NCBI GenBank assembly: GCA_031555315.1
Contig: JAVBUO010000005.1
Location: forward strand, 1 to 64,000
Reading direction: 5' to 3'
Source of the DNA: JAVBJV01 sp031555315
GTDB lineage: Bacteria > Pseudomonadota > Alphaproteobacteria > Acetobacterales > Acetobacteraceae
DNA length: 64,000 bases
The notes under the pieces were generated by a model. That model made no database searches. It was not told the DNA's origin and saw nothing but the letters and a program-made list of their open reading frames with translations. Made by a program: the position numbers and the translations under genes. How positions within the stretch are numbered: the first letter of the stretch is position 1; each line of letters starts with the position of its first letter. This document shows positions 35,406 through 45,277 of this stretch, piece by piece.

Positions 35406-36794
35406 ATGACGGCAAGAATCCTTGTGGTTGATGACATTCCGGCCAATGCGCGTCTGCTCGAGGCTAAACTGACGCAGGAATATTACCAGGTGGCGATCGC
35501 CCAGAGCGGTGAAGCCGCGCTGCAACTGGCGGCCGATTGGCATCCTGATCTGATTCTCCTGGACGTGATGATGCCTGGGATGGACGGTTATGAAGTCTGC
35601 CGTTCTCTCAAGGCGGATATGGTGACGCAGCACATTCCCGTTGTGATGGTCACGGCGCTGAGCGAAGCGCGCGATCGTGTCATGGGTCTGGAAGCTGGCG
35701 CGGATGATTTTCTGACCAAACCACTGGACGACGACCTGTTGTTTGCCCGGGTACGTTCGCTGTTACGCCTCAAGCGGCTGCAGGATGAGTGGCAGATGCG
35801 CTACGAAACAGCGCAATCGCTGGGGATCGACCGCGCCGCGGTGCAGAACATCCCGCTGGCCGGCAGCAAGGTGCTGGTGATCGACGACTGGGATCTGGGG
35901 GCGGAAGATATCCTCGGGGCGCTCAACGAGGATGGCATCATCGGGGTTCGTGTGCGTTCGACAGTCGAGGCTGCCGAGCGCATGCGCGAGATGTCTTTCG
36001 ATCTGGTCGTGCTGTCGCTGGCGTTGCTCGAGGAAGATGCGTTGCGGTTCGCGTCACGGCTGCGCAGCGAGGACAACACGCGCGGGGTTCCGATGGTGCT
36101 GGTGGTGGAGAGCGTCCAGAAGGAAAAGCTGCTGCGCGGCTTCGATCTGGGGGCCAACGATTATGTGTTCCGCCCGCTGGACAAGCTGGAACTACGTGCT
36201 CGCGCCCGTAACCAGATCCGGCGTAAGTTCATCCAGAACCAGATGCGGGCGGACTTCGGCCGGGCGCTGGAACTGGCGCTGATCGACCCGCTGACCGGCC
36301 TTTATAACCGCCGCTATCTGATGCGCCATCTGGAAAGCCAGTTGAGCGAGGCCGAAGAGATGCAGACCACCGGTCCAGCGGTGATGATGATCGATCTCGA
36401 CAATTTCAAGATGGTGAACGACCGCTGGGGCCATGCAGCGGGGGACGGCACACTGCTGGCGATCGCGGTGGCGCTGCGTGTGCATGTGCGGGTGTTCGAC
36501 ACCGTGGCGCGTTTCGGCGGCGAAGAATTCGTGGTGCTGATGCCGGCAACCGATCTGGGCGATGCGACCAGCGCGGCGGAGCGCCTGCGTCAAGCGGTCG
36601 AGACGATCCCATGCCCGGTTGCGCATGGGGTTGTGCATAAGCAGACGGTCAGTATCGGGGTGGCGTCGTATATCCCCGGAGAAACAGACCCGGCCGTCTT
36701 GCTGCGGCGTGCCGACGAGGCACTCTATCGTGCCAAGCAGGCCGGCAAGAACAGGATCGAGTTTTCTGCGGTTCAGGCGCTTCCCGAAAGATAG
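35406..36794 (+). CDS. pleD: PleD-type diguanylate cyclase response regulator (REC-REC-GGDEF)
   Basis: A 462-residue protein. Receiver 1 (about 1-125) has the phospho-acceptor Asp53 in LLDVMMPG. Receiver 2 (about 150-280) has lost the acceptor Asp and is an adaptor, as in Caulobacter PleD. The GGDEF domain (about 295-455) carries an intact FGGEEF site and an RVFD inhibitory I-site five residues upstream. It should make cyclic di-GMP when phosphorylated. DivK, its usual neighbour in Caulobacter, is not here. Confidence 0.9.
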   Translation: MTARILVVDDIPANARLLEAKLTQEYYQVAIAQSGEAALQLAADWHPDLILLDVMMPGMDGYEVCRSLKADMVTQHIPVVMVTALSEARDRVMGLEAGADDFLTKPLDDDLLFARVRSLLRLKRLQDEWQMRYETAQSLGIDRAAVQNIPLAGSKVLVIDDWDLGAEDILGALNEDGIIGVRVRSTVEAAERMREMSFDLVVLSLALLEEDALRFASRLRSEDNTRGVPMVLVVESVQKEKLLRGFDLGANDYVFRPLDKLELRARARNQIRRKFIQNQMRADFGRALELALIDPLTGLYNRRYLMRHLESQLSEAEEMQTTGPAVMMIDLDNFKMVNDRWGHAAGDGTLLAIAVALRVHVRVFDTVARFGGEEFVVLMPATDLGDATSAAERLRQAVETIPCPVAHGVVHKQTVSIGVASYIPGETDPAVLLRRADEALYRAKQAGKNRIEFSAVQALPER

Positions 36795-36835
36795 ACCCGC
36801 TCACCACCGTTCCGGGTATTGGGGATCCACGTACA

Positions 36836-36866
36836 AGCAAAACACGAACGCCGGGGGCATTCGTGT
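36836..36866 (-). terminator. Rho-independent terminator of rpmG
   Basis: On the minus strand ACACGAATGCC pairs with GGCGTTCGTGT (one G-T pair) around CCC and is followed by TTTTG. It lies 42 bases after the rpmG stop. In the plus direction it also faces the end of pleD, without a T-run. Confidence 0.6.
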
Positions 36867-36907
36867 CGTTACGGTTCAGAGCGTGATGCGGCGTAAGACG
36901 CCGCTGA

Positions 36908-37075
36908 TCACTTGATCTTGGCTTCGCGGAACAGCACGTGCTTGCGCGCGACGGGGTCGTATTTGCGCAGTTCGAGCTTCCCGGTCTGGGCGCGCGCGTT
37001 CTTCTTCGTGACGTAAAAATACCCAGTGTCTTCGGTCGACACGAGTTTGATCTGAACAGTGTTGCTCTTGGCCAT
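36908..37075 (-). CDS. rpmG: 50S ribosomal protein L33
   Basis: A 55-residue protein beginning MAKSNTVQIKLVSTEDTGYF and ending HVLFREAKIK, with YVTKKNARAQTGKLELRKYD between. This is the bacterial bL33 pattern of the type without zinc-binding cysteines. It binds near the E site of the large subunit. It is transcribed alone, with a terminator downstream. Confidence 0.95.
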   Translation of the reverse strand: MAKSNTVQIKLVSTEDTGYFYVTKKNARAQTGKLELRKYDPVARKHVLFREAKIK

Positions 37076-37149
37076 GGTAATTAACTCCGCAAGGCCGCGG
37101 ACAATAGCGCCATATCGGCAAGAATCAAGCGCTCCCGCGACATAGGGGG

Positions 37150-38673
37150 TTACGGGTCGGCGTCTGCCAGCAGGGCGGCCGAGTAAGCCGTTGGATTTCC
37201 TAGCAGAAACTGCGCCGTAGAGAGGTCCGCCGGGTGCCCCTCGGCCGAGGGGCAGGGGGTGCGCAGATCGGCGATCGTGGCGGCGGAAAGCGGTGTTCTG
37301 GCGGCGCGGTGCCGGGCCAGTTCGGCGGCCATCAGCGCTTCACCGCGCGCCAGTGCTGCCAGTTGCAGTGCCAGAAACTCGCCCCCCCGGCTGGTGCAGA
37401 CCTGCGGCATGACGCCCAGTCCCTGAATGGGCCAGCCGGCGGGTGCCAGAACGCGACTCCAACTGACCAGCAATTCGCTTTCGTCCGGCAGGGGAGAGAC
37501 GGTCTGGACGAGTCCCTTGCCGAACGTCTCGCTGCCGACCACGACGGCCCGGCCGCGATCGGCCAGCGAAGCGGCCAGCACTTCGGCGGCGCTGGCAGAA
37601 CTGCCGTCAACGGTGACGACGAGCGGAAGTCCGTTCAGAATATCGTCAGGGCGGGCGCGCCAGACCCGGTTGGCTTCCGGATTGCGTCCTTCGGTACGGG
37701 CGACGACGCCGCGCGGCAGGAACAGGTCGGCCATGGTGACCGCCTGGCGCAGCAGGCCGCCGCGGTTGCCGCGCAGATCCAGCACGACGCCGGCGGGCGG
37801 GCGCCGGGCGGCCAGCGCGTTCTGGATGACATGGGTCAGCCGGTAATCGGTCGAGCTGGAAAAGCCCGAGATGCGGATCACCAGAATATTTTCGAGCTGG
37901 CTGGGAAACACCGTTTCCGGTGGCACGCGCGCGCGGATCAGCGGAACGTTGCGTGGTGACGACCGGCCGTCGGCGGAACGCACGAACAGGACGACCGGGG
38001 TGTCCTCCAGCCCCGATATCCAGTCTTCCACGGTTTCGGCGCTCTGGCGGGCCGTGGTGCGGCCATCCACACTGAGCACCCTGTCGCCTCGGCGCAGGCC
38101 GGCAAGGGCCGCGGGGCCATCGGCGATCACCTCGCTGATGACGATCCCGACCGGGGCGCGCACCAGATGCGCGCCGATGCCGCCATCGCCGATCCGCCGG
38201 CTGCGCGCCAGACGCGCCTGCTCGGGCGGGACATAGCGGCTGTAAGGGTCCAGATGCGTGAACAGTTCGTCGAAGAAGGTCTGCACGACCATCCCCGATC
38301 CCGCCTGTTGGACCCGCGGCGATACGCTCCAGGCGGCTTCGGTGATTCTGGTGATCGATGTGCCCCAGGCAACGGGGTTGCCGTTGTCGGGGACACGATG
38401 GGTGACAACGACTTCGCTGCCACGCCGCAAGCGGAGGGTGCCGTTGTTGTATTCCGGGGTCAGTTGCGGGTCGATAACGGTCAATCCGCGCAGACCCCAG
38501 AGCGACAGATCCGAAAACGGAACGGATTCGATATAACGGTCGGCCAGAATGGTGAGCGCGGTTTCGAACACACTGCCCGCCAGATCGCGCGCAAAGCCGG
38601 TCTGTGCTCGTGCCCTGCCGGAATCGGCCAGTACAAGACCAGACAGCAGCAAAAGGGCGAGCAGGCGCCTCAC
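37150..38673 (-). CDS. S41-family carboxy-terminal processing protease
   Basis: A 507-residue secreted protease. It has a signal peptide of about 24 residues (MRRLLALLLLSG to RARAQ), a PDZ domain around 170-250 (GIVISEVIADGPAALAGLRR), and a peptidase domain with VTVDGSSASAAEV (nucleophile Ser) and SETFGKGLVQT (Lys base). It resembles CtpA/Prc enzymes that trim envelope proteins. It is last in the pyrB-to-protease operon, 1 base after rnr. Confidence 0.85.
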   Translation of the reverse strand: MRRLLALLLLSGLVLADSGRARAQTGFARDLAGSVFETALTILADRYIESVPFSDLSLWGLRGLTVIDPQLTPEYNNGTLRLRRGSEVVVTHRVPDNGNPVAWGTSITRITEAAWSVSPRVQQAGSGMVVQTFFDELFTHLDPYSRYVPPEQARLARSRRIGDGGIGAHLVRAPVGIVISEVIADGPAALAGLRRGDRVLSVDGRTTARQSAETVEDWISGLEDTPVVLFVRSADGRSSPRNVPLIRARVPPETVFPSQLENILVIRISGFSSSTDYRLTHVIQNALAARRPPAGVVLDLRGNRGGLLRQAVTMADLFLPRGVVARTEGRNPEANRVWRARPDDILNGLPLVVTVDGSSASAAEVLAASLADRGRAVVVGSETFGKGLVQTVSPLPDESELLVSWSRVLAPAGWPIQGLGVMPQVCTSRGGEFLALQLAALARGEALMAAELARHRAARTPLSAATIADLRTPCPSAEGHPADLSTAQFLLGNPTAYSAALLADADP

Positions 38674-38674
38674 G

Positions 38675-40867
38675 TTATCGTCTGGCTCTGGTTGAGCTGT
38701 CGACGATGTGAAACGTCAGTCCTCCGGTGATGGGAGCCGCTTCGATCAACAGCACGTTGACGGACTGAGCAAGCTTCCAGGTGCGCCGGGTGCGCCGCCC
38801 GGTCAGAGCCTGGGCGGCTTCGTCATGAATCCAGAAATCATCCGGAAGAGTCGACACCGGCACCAATCCACTTGCTCCACTGCCCTCCAGAGTGACGAAA
38901 AGTCCGAACCGTGTCACGCCTGAAATGCGTGCCGGGAATTGTGTTCCGATCTTATCAGCCATGAAAAGAGCCAGATAACGATCGATCGCGTCGCGTTCGG
39001 CCAGAGCGGCGCGGCGTTCGGCGCCGCTGATATGGGCGGCGATATCGGGGAAACGCGCGGCTTCGTCGGCGGTCAGCCCGTCCTTTCCCAGACCAAGGCC
39101 GCGCACCAGCGCACGGTGTACCAGCAGGTCGGCATACCGGCGGATCGGGCTGGTGAAATGCGCATAGCGCGGCAGCGCGAGACCGAAATGACCGATATTG
39201 TCCGGCGCGTATTGCGCCTGCGCCATGGACCGCAACACGACCTCGCTGATCAGCGAGGACTGCTCGGTTGTCGCCGTTTTCCGCAGGGCGTTGTCCAGAT
39301 CGCGCGGATGCAGCCGATCGCCCGGCGGCAGCGAGATGCCGAATCCCGACAGAAAATCTCGCAGCGCCTGCAGTTTTTCCGGAGCCGGCCGGTCGTGGAC
39401 GCGGTACATGCAGGCTTGGTGGAGACGTTCCAGTTCCTCGGCTGCGGCCACATTGGCCAACACCATGAATTCCTCGATCAACCGGTGACTGTCGAGGCGG
39501 GCGCGCGGCACCACGCTGGTGACGGTGCCGGCCTCGTCCAGCAGTACGCGGCGTTCAGGCAGATCCAGATCCAGCGTGCCGCGTGCGGTGCGTGCCGCCA
39601 GCAGGGCGCGAAACGCGCTGTACAGATGGTCGATCTGGTTCGGGGGAAGATCCGCCGGATTTTCACCCCGATCCGTAGCCATCTGCACCTGTTCGTACGT
39701 CAGGCGCGCGAAGGACCGCATCAGACCGCGCCCGAAACGGTGGCTCAATTTACGGCCCGCGGCGTCGATCAGCATTTCCACGAACAGGCAGCCGCGATCC
39801 TCGTGCGGGCGCAGGCTGCACCAGCCGTTCGACAGCGCCTCGGGCAGCATCGGCACCACACGGTCGGGGAAGTAGACCGAATTGCCGCGCTCGAACGCGG
39901 CGCTGTCCAGCGCGCTGGACGGGCGCACGTAATGCGCGACATCGGCGATCGCGACGATCAGCCGCCAGCCGCTTTCCACAGGTTCGGCGAACACCGCGTC
40001 ATCGAAATCGCGCGCGTCCTCGCCGTCGATGGTGATCAGCGGGACGGCGCGCAGATCCTCGCGCCCTGTGGGGCCGACCCCCTTTGCCGCATCGGCTTCG
40101 GCCACGGCCGCCGGGTCGAAGACGTCGGGAATGCCGTGCTGGCGGATGCACAGCAGCGAAACCGATTTCGGGTCGTCCATCGATCCCAGCCGTTCCACCA
40201 CCCGCGCCGGACGCAGGCCGTAGCCGGTCTGGGGCAGGGGTTCGGCCAGTACCAGATCGCCATCCAGTGCGCCGCCGGCTTCGCCCTCGGGCACGCGCCA
40301 CGCAGCTTTCTCGCGCTTGTCGATCGGTTCGATGCGGTTCTTGTGTAGCACGCCCATCACGCGGGCGGTGGCGCCGGCGATGCGCTTTAACGTGCGGCCT
40401 TCGTATTTTTCGCCCGACCGCCCGATCGGGCGCAGTTTTGCCAGCACACGCTCGCCACGCGCCAGTGCCGCCGTACCGCGTTTTTCCGAGTGCATAAAGA
40501 TAACCGGCGGCCGGCCTGTGCCGGTCCATTCCACAGGCTTGGCGATCGGGTCACCGTACGGGTCGGTGCCGGTGATCTCGACGATGGCGGCGTCGGGCAG
40601 TAGTCCATTCGGACGCGCCGTCTGGCGTGTGAAGCGTTTCTTGCCTGCCGGTGCAATTGCGCCGTTGGCGGCCAGATCGCCGATCAGTTTCTTCAGGGCA
40701 TTCTTCTGTGCCGGGATCAGGCCGAAATGCTGTGCGATCTCGCGTTTGCCGACCCGCCCGGCCGCATTGCGAATGAAAGTCTGGATGTCGTCTTTGCTGG
40801 GCAGCGCGGGCGGCGATGCCCGCCGCCGCGCTTTGGTCGCAGTCTGTTTAGTCGGTTGCTTTACCAC
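38675..40867 (-). CDS. rnr: Ribonuclease R
   Basis: A 730-residue 3'-to-5' exoribonuclease. It has a winged-helix N-terminus (DDIQTFIRNAAGRVGKREIA), cold-shock domains, the RNB catalytic block with DGEDARDFDDAV and its Asp cluster near residue 265, and an S1 domain at about 635-720 (FPARISGVTRFGLFVTLEG). It degrades structured RNA and helps tmRNA maturation. It overlaps the end of topA by 20 bases and begins with a lysine-rich stretch. Confidence 0.93.
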   Translation of the reverse strand: MVKQPTKQTATKARRRASPPALPSKDDIQTFIRNAAGRVGKREIAQHFGLIPAQKNALKKLIGDLAANGAIAPAGKKRFTRQTARPNGLLPDAAIVEITGTDPYGDPIAKPVEWTGTGRPPVIFMHSEKRGTAALARGERVLAKLRPIGRSGEKYEGRTLKRIAGATARVMGVLHKNRIEPIDKREKAAWRVPEGEAGGALDGDLVLAEPLPQTGYGLRPARVVERLGSMDDPKSVSLLCIRQHGIPDVFDPAAVAEADAAKGVGPTGREDLRAVPLITIDGEDARDFDDAVFAEPVESGWRLIVAIADVAHYVRPSSALDSAAFERGNSVYFPDRVVPMLPEALSNGWCSLRPHEDRGCLFVEMLIDAAGRKLSHRFGRGLMRSFARLTYEQVQMATDRGENPADLPPNQIDHLYSAFRALLAARTARGTLDLDLPERRVLLDEAGTVTSVVPRARLDSHRLIEEFMVLANVAAAEELERLHQACMYRVHDRPAPEKLQALRDFLSGFGISLPPGDRLHPRDLDNALRKTATTEQSSLISEVVLRSMAQAQYAPDNIGHFGLALPRYAHFTSPIRRYADLLVHRALVRGLGLGKDGLTADEAARFPDIAAHISGAERRAALAERDAIDRYLALFMADKIGTQFPARISGVTRFGLFVTLEGSGASGLVPVSTLPDDFWIHDEAAQALTGRRTRRTWKLAQSVNVLLIEAAPITGGLTFHIVDSSTRARR

Positions 40868-43535
40868 TTGTCTTCTTCGTTGCCGTTTTCTTCACGGCGG
40901 TTTTCTTCGCGGTTGCCTTCTTTGCCGCGGTTTTGGTCGCTGTCTTTTTCACGGCTTTCTTTGCCACGGGTTTTTCCGCGGTTTTCGCCGCCGTTTTTAC
41001 GGTTTTTGCTGTCTTCTTCGCGGCCTTGCGTCCGCCGCGGGCTTTCATTTCCTTACCTTTTTCGGCCAGCAGCGTCACCGCTTCGTCCAGCGTGATGTCA
41101 TCCATCGCCACATCGCGTGGCAGATTGGCAACCGTCTGTTTATGCTGCGCATACGGGCCGAAACGGCCTTTGCGCACCAGCACCGGTTCGCCGTCCTTCG
41201 GGTGGTTCCCCAATGTGCGGATCGACGCCATCTTCTTCGCCAGCACATCGACCGCGCGGTTGATGCCGACGGTCAGCACATCGTCGTCCTTGTCGAGCGA
41301 GCCATAGATCGCCCCCATGCGGATGAACGGGCCGAAGCGGCCGATACCCGCGAACATCTGATCCCCGGTTTCCGGATGAACGCCGACCAGCCGCGGCAGC
41401 GACAGCAGGCCCAGAGCGTCCTCCAGCGTGATCGTGCTGCCGTCCATGCCCTTGGTCAGGCTGGCGCGCTTCGGCTTGGTCTTGCCTTGCGCTTCGCCCT
41501 GCTGGACGTAGACGCCGTACGGGCCGCGCCGCACGGTGACGTCCTCGCCGGTGTCGGGGTGCGGGCCCAGCGTGCGCATGCCGTCCTTCAGTTCACCGCC
41601 ATCATCCGTGCCGCCGCCATCCACGGCCAGGCGGCGCGTGTACTGACAGTCGGGATAACCCGAGCAGCCGATGAATGCGCCGTGCCGGCCCAGCCGCAGC
41701 CCCAGCCGCCCGCTATTGCACGACGGGCACAGCCGCGGATCGGACCCGTCCTCGCGCGCCGGGAAGAAGTGCGGACCAAGATCGGCGTCCAGCGCGTCGA
41801 TCACGTCCGAGATCTTCAGATCCTTGGTCTGCTCGACGGCGTTCGAGAAATCGGTCCAGAAGGCGCGCATCACACCGCGCCAGTCGGCCTTGCCGTCACT
41901 GATCAGGTCGAGCTTTTCCTCGAGATCGGCGGTGAAGCCCGTATCGACGTAATGCTCGAAGAAGCTGGTCAGGAACGCGGTGACCAGCCGGCCGCGGTCC
42001 TCGGGGATGAAGCGCCGCGCCTCCAGCTTCACGTAATTGCGGTCCTGCAGCACCGTCAGGATCGACGCATAGGTCGACGGCCGGCCGATGCCCAGTTCCT
42101 CCATCTTCTTCACCAGACTGGCTTCCGAATAGCGCGGCGGCGGCTGGGTGAAGTGCTGGTCGGCCTTGACCTCGCCGGTCTTCAATGCATCGGCCTCGTG
42201 CATCGGCGGCAGGATGCGGTCTTCGTCGCTGGCGGTCTGTTCGTCGCTGTCCTCGCGATACAGTGACAGGAACCCGTCGAACGCAATGACCGAGCCGGTG
42301 GCACGTAGCGTGGTACCCTTGCCGTCCACCGCGTCAACGGCGGTCTGGTCGAGTTCGGCGCTGGCCATCTGGCTGGCGACGGCGCGTTTCCAGACCAGTT
42401 CGTACAGACGGCGCTGATCTTCGCTCAGATAGCGCGCCACCATGTCGGGCGTGCGCGACACATCGGTCGGGCGGATCGCCTCGTGCGCTTCCTGCGCGTT
42501 CTTGGCTTTCGACGAATATTCGCGCGGCGCGCCGGGAATATACTGATCGCCGCGCGTCATCTTTACGTAATCGCGAATCGCGAACAGCGCCTCGCGCGCC
42601 ATCTGCACGCCATCGGTACGCATATACGTGATCAGGCCGACAGTCTCGCCGCCGACATCCACGCCTTCATACAGTCCCTGCGCGGTGCGCATGGTGCGCT
42701 GCGCCCCCATGCCCAACCGGATCGACGCCTGCTGCTGCAGGGTCGAAGTGGTGAACGGCGGCGGCGGGTTGCGGCGCACACGCTTCTTCTCGACCGTGCC
42801 GACGGTGAAACTGCCGGCCTCGACGGCCGCTTTCGCGCGCAGTGCGTCCGCGCTGGTGGCCAGATCGAACTGATCGAGCTTTCTGCCGTCCAGATGGGTA
42901 AGCCGCGCGGTGAACGGTGCTCCGGCCGGTGTCTTGAAGCCCGCATCGACGGTCCAGTATTCGCGCGGTTTGAAGACCTCGATCTCGGCTTCGCGCTCGC
43001 AGATCAGCCGTAGCGCGACCGACTGCACGCGCCCGGCAGACCGGCTGCCCGGCAGCTTGCGCCACAGTACGGGCGACAGCGTATACCCCACCAGATAGTC
43101 CAGCGCGCGACGCGCCAGATAGGCGTTGATCAGCGGCTGATCCAGCGCGCGCGGGTGTTCCATCGCGTGGCGGACGGCACTTTTGGTGATCTCGTTGAAG
43201 GTGATGCGGCGCACCGCGATACCCTTCAGCGCCTTCTTTTCTTCCAGGATCGACTGCACATGCCACGAAATGGCCTCGCCCTCGCGATCCGGGTCGGTGG
43301 CAAGGTACAGTGTCTTGGCGGATTTCAGGGCGCGGGCGATCTCGTTGATCTGCTTCTGGCCGCGCCCGTCCGATTCCCAGTGCATTTCGAAGTCCTGATC
43401 GGGCAGCACCGATCCGTCCTTCTCGCGCAGGTCGCGCACATGGCCGAACGAGGCCAGAACCTGATAGCCGCCGCCAAGATATTTGTTGATGGTCTTGGCC
43501 TTGGCGGGCGATTCAACGACAACAACGTCAGACAT
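40848..43535 (-). CDS. topA: DNA topoisomerase I
   Basis: An 895-residue type IA topoisomerase that relaxes negative supercoils. The Toprim domain starts VVVESPAKAKTINKYLGGG and has the acidic DPDREGEAISWH. The active-site Tyr is in GLITYMRTDG near residue 305. One or more zinc-ribbon-like repeats follow (RLCPSCNSG, IGCSGYPDC). The C-terminus is a long lysine/alanine-rich tail (about residues 840-895), common in alphaproteobacterial TopA. It lies 8 bases after dprA. Confidence 0.95.
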   Translation of the reverse strand: MSDVVVVESPAKAKTINKYLGGGYQVLASFGHVRDLREKDGSVLPDQDFEMHWESDGRGQKQINEIARALKSAKTLYLATDPDREGEAISWHVQSILEEKKALKGIAVRRITFNEITKSAVRHAMEHPRALDQPLINAYLARRALDYLVGYTLSPVLWRKLPGSRSAGRVQSVALRLICEREAEIEVFKPREYWTVDAGFKTPAGAPFTARLTHLDGRKLDQFDLATSADALRAKAAVEAGSFTVGTVEKKRVRRNPPPPFTTSTLQQQASIRLGMGAQRTMRTAQGLYEGVDVGGETVGLITYMRTDGVQMAREALFAIRDYVKMTRGDQYIPGAPREYSSKAKNAQEAHEAIRPTDVSRTPDMVARYLSEDQRRLYELVWKRAVASQMASAELDQTAVDAVDGKGTTLRATGSVIAFDGFLSLYREDSDEQTASDEDRILPPMHEADALKTGEVKADQHFTQPPPRYSEASLVKKMEELGIGRPSTYASILTVLQDRNYVKLEARRFIPEDRGRLVTAFLTSFFEHYVDTGFTADLEEKLDLISDGKADWRGVMRAFWTDFSNAVEQTKDLKISDVIDALDADLGPHFFPAREDGSDPRLCPSCNSGRLGLRLGRHGAFIGCSGYPDCQYTRRLAVDGGGTDDGGELKDGMRTLGPHPDTGEDVTVRRGPYGVYVQQGEAQGKTKPKRASLTKGMDGSTITLEDALGLLSLPRLVGVHPETGDQMFAGIGRFGPFIRMGAIYGSLDKDDDVLTVGINRAVDVLAKKMASIRTLGNHPKDGEPVLVRKGRFGPYAQHKQTVANLPRDVAMDDITLDEAVTLLAEKGKEMKARGGRKAAKKTAKTVKTAAKTAEKPVAKKAVKKTATKTAAKKATAKKTAVKKTATKKTSGKATD

Positions 43536-43543
43536 ACGATCCC

Positions 43544-44662
43544 TTAGGAGATGATCGCCACCCGGTTACCCGGCAGCGTTTCCAAGCGGCCTGCAAGCTC
43601 TAATTCCAGCAGCGAAGCCGACAATTCTGCCACAGAGACGTGGCAGCGCCGAGCCAGATCGTCAACGTCTATTGGTGAAGGTCCAATAATTTCAATGAGT
43701 TGCTTTGTCAGTTCGGTTGCATCCGGAACGGTCATGGGCGGTAAAACCGTAGGAATGCTGAGCGATGAGACCGGTTTTGTATGCCGGAACAGGTCCGGCA
43801 TCGGACCGGGGGCGGCGGGCAGATCGGCCAGGATGTCGGCGGCGCTCTGGACCAGATGCGCGCCCTCGCGGATCAGCGCGTTGCTGCCGCGGTTGCGCGG
43901 GTCGAGGGGCGATCCGGGCACCGCAAACAGCTCGCGCCCGGCTTCCAGCGCCATGCGCGCGGTGATCAGGCTGCCCGAGCGCGATGCGGCCTCGACCACC
44001 ACCACGCCCAGCGACAAACCGGCGATGATGCGGTTGCGGCGCGGGAACAGGCGGTCCTGCGGCGCGGTGCCCAGCGGCGCTTCGCTGACCACCGCGCCGG
44101 TTTCGGCAATTTGTGCCTGGAGTTTTGCATTCTCGGGCGGGTAGGGGACGTCCAGCCCGCAGGCGGTGACGGCGATGGTCAGGCCGGTGCGCAACGCGCC
44201 CTGGTGCGCGGCGGTATCGATGCCCCGTGCCAGGCCCGAGACGACGGTGCATTCGGCAGAAGCCAGTTCCTCCGCTAGATTTTCGGCGATGCGCCGCCCG
44301 TTTACCCCAGCATTGCGCGCGCCCACCACACCCACGCCGCGCGGCGCCAGCGCTTCCATCCTGCCCAGCATCGCGATGACCGGCGGGGGCGGGTCGAACT
44401 GGGCAAGGACGAACGGATAATCGGGCTGATCTGCGAACAGGAACCGCCCGCCCAGGCGGGCCAGCGCTGTAATCTCGCGTTCGGCGGATTTTTCGTCGGG
44501 AATGCGCGGTGCGGCACGGCCGGCGCGTCGCGCGATGTCGGGCAAGGCGCGCAGTGCTTCGACCGGTGTGCCGTAGCGGTGCAGCAGCCGCCGCCAGGTG
44601 ACCGGTCCCACCCCTTCGGCGCGGGCCAGACGCAACCGATCGCGCGTGGCGGCGGTGTTCAC
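43544..44662 (-). CDS. dprA: DNA-processing protein DprA/Smf
   Basis: A 372-residue protein. It has an N-terminal helix-hairpin-like region (LARAEGVGPVTWRRLL), the Rossmann DprA core with GVVGARNAGVNGR, VSGLARGIDTAAHQGAL and PRRNRIIAGLS, and a C-terminal winged helix (about 305-372). It protects incoming single-stranded DNA and loads RecA in transformation. The GTG at 44662 is preferred because it overlaps the plsY stop (GTGA) and the homology begins there; the longer open frame upstream is antisense-like to plsY. Confidence 0.92.
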   Translation of the reverse strand: MNTAATRDRLRLARAEGVGPVTWRRLLHRYGTPVEALRALPDIARRAGRAAPRIPDEKSAEREITALARLGGRFLFADQPDYPFVLAQFDPPPPVIAMLGRMEALAPRGVGVVGARNAGVNGRRIAENLAEELASAECTVVSGLARGIDTAAHQGALRTGLTIAVTACGLDVPYPPENAKLQAQIAETGAVVSEAPLGTAPQDRLFPRRNRIIAGLSLGVVVVEAASRSGSLITARMALEAGRELFAVPGSPLDPRNRGSNALIREGAHLVQSAADILADLPAAPGPMPDLFRHTKPVSSLSIPTVLPPMTVPDATELTKQLIEIIGPSPIDVDDLARRCHVSVAELSASLLELELAGRLETLPGNRVAIIS

Positions 44663-45276
44663 TTTTTCGCGCCGAAGCGGGGTTCGGTGCCCGCGATCAG
44701 ACGGCGGATGTTCTCGTGATGGCGAAGGAAGATCAGTACGCTGACCAGCAGCGTGAACGCAAAGCCGGTTGGCAGGAACCACGCACAGACGCAGCCCGCG
44801 ATACAGGCGACAAGCGCGCTGGCCGAGGAAATGCGGGTCAGGAAGAACATCACCGCCCAGACGATCACAGCCACCAGCGCAACCGGCCACAGCGCGGCCA
44901 GCAGCACGCCCAGTCCTGTCGCCACGCCCTTGCCGCCTTTAAAGCCCAGCCAGACGGGAAACATATGGCCGAGCAGCGCGGCCAGCCCGGCGAATTCCGG
45001 CGCGTGCAGATCGGGCACGCCGGTAAACAGCGATACCAGCCTCGGGACCAGAAACACCGCCGCCACACCTTTCAGCGCGTCCAGCAGCAGCGTCGCCGCC
45101 GCCAGTCCGCGCCTGCCGGTGCGCAGCACATTGGTGGCGCCGATATTGCCCGAGCCGATGTTACGGATATCACCCAGCCCGGCCACGCGGGTCAGGATCA
45201 GGCCGAACGGGATCGACCCGAACAGATACCCGACCAACAGGGTCAGCAGGACGGTAGGACCAAAACCCGATGCCAT
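44659..45276 (-). CDS. plsY: Acyl-phosphate:glycerol-3-phosphate acyltransferase
   Basis: A 205-residue membrane protein with about five helices. It carries the three PlsY motifs: GSIPFGLIL, GSGNIGATNVLRTG with KGVAAV, and FKGGKGVATGLG. It makes lysophosphatidic acid from acyl-phosphate in the inner membrane, the first step of phospholipid synthesis. It lies between pyrC' (1 base gap) and dprA (4-base overlap). Confidence 0.94.
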   Translation of the reverse strand: MASGFGPTVLLTLLVGYLFGSIPFGLILTRVAGLGDIRNIGSGNIGATNVLRTGRRGLAAATLLLDALKGVAAVFLVPRLVSLFTGVPDLHAPEFAGLAALLGHMFPVWLGFKGGKGVATGLGVLLAALWPVALVAVIVWAVMFFLTRISSASALVACIAGCVCAWFLPTGFAFTLLVSVLIFLRHHENIRRLIAGTEPRFGAKK

Positions 45277-45277
45277 G

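Noticed and set aside
40848..41020. Lys/Ala/Thr-rich tandem codons at the topA 3' end as a possible repeat element
   Set aside because: It is the usual basic low-complexity tail of alphaproteobacterial TopA, in frame, not a separate repeat.
40317..42266. 649-codon plus-strand open frame
   Set aside because: Opposite topA and rnr; composition is that of a shadow frame.
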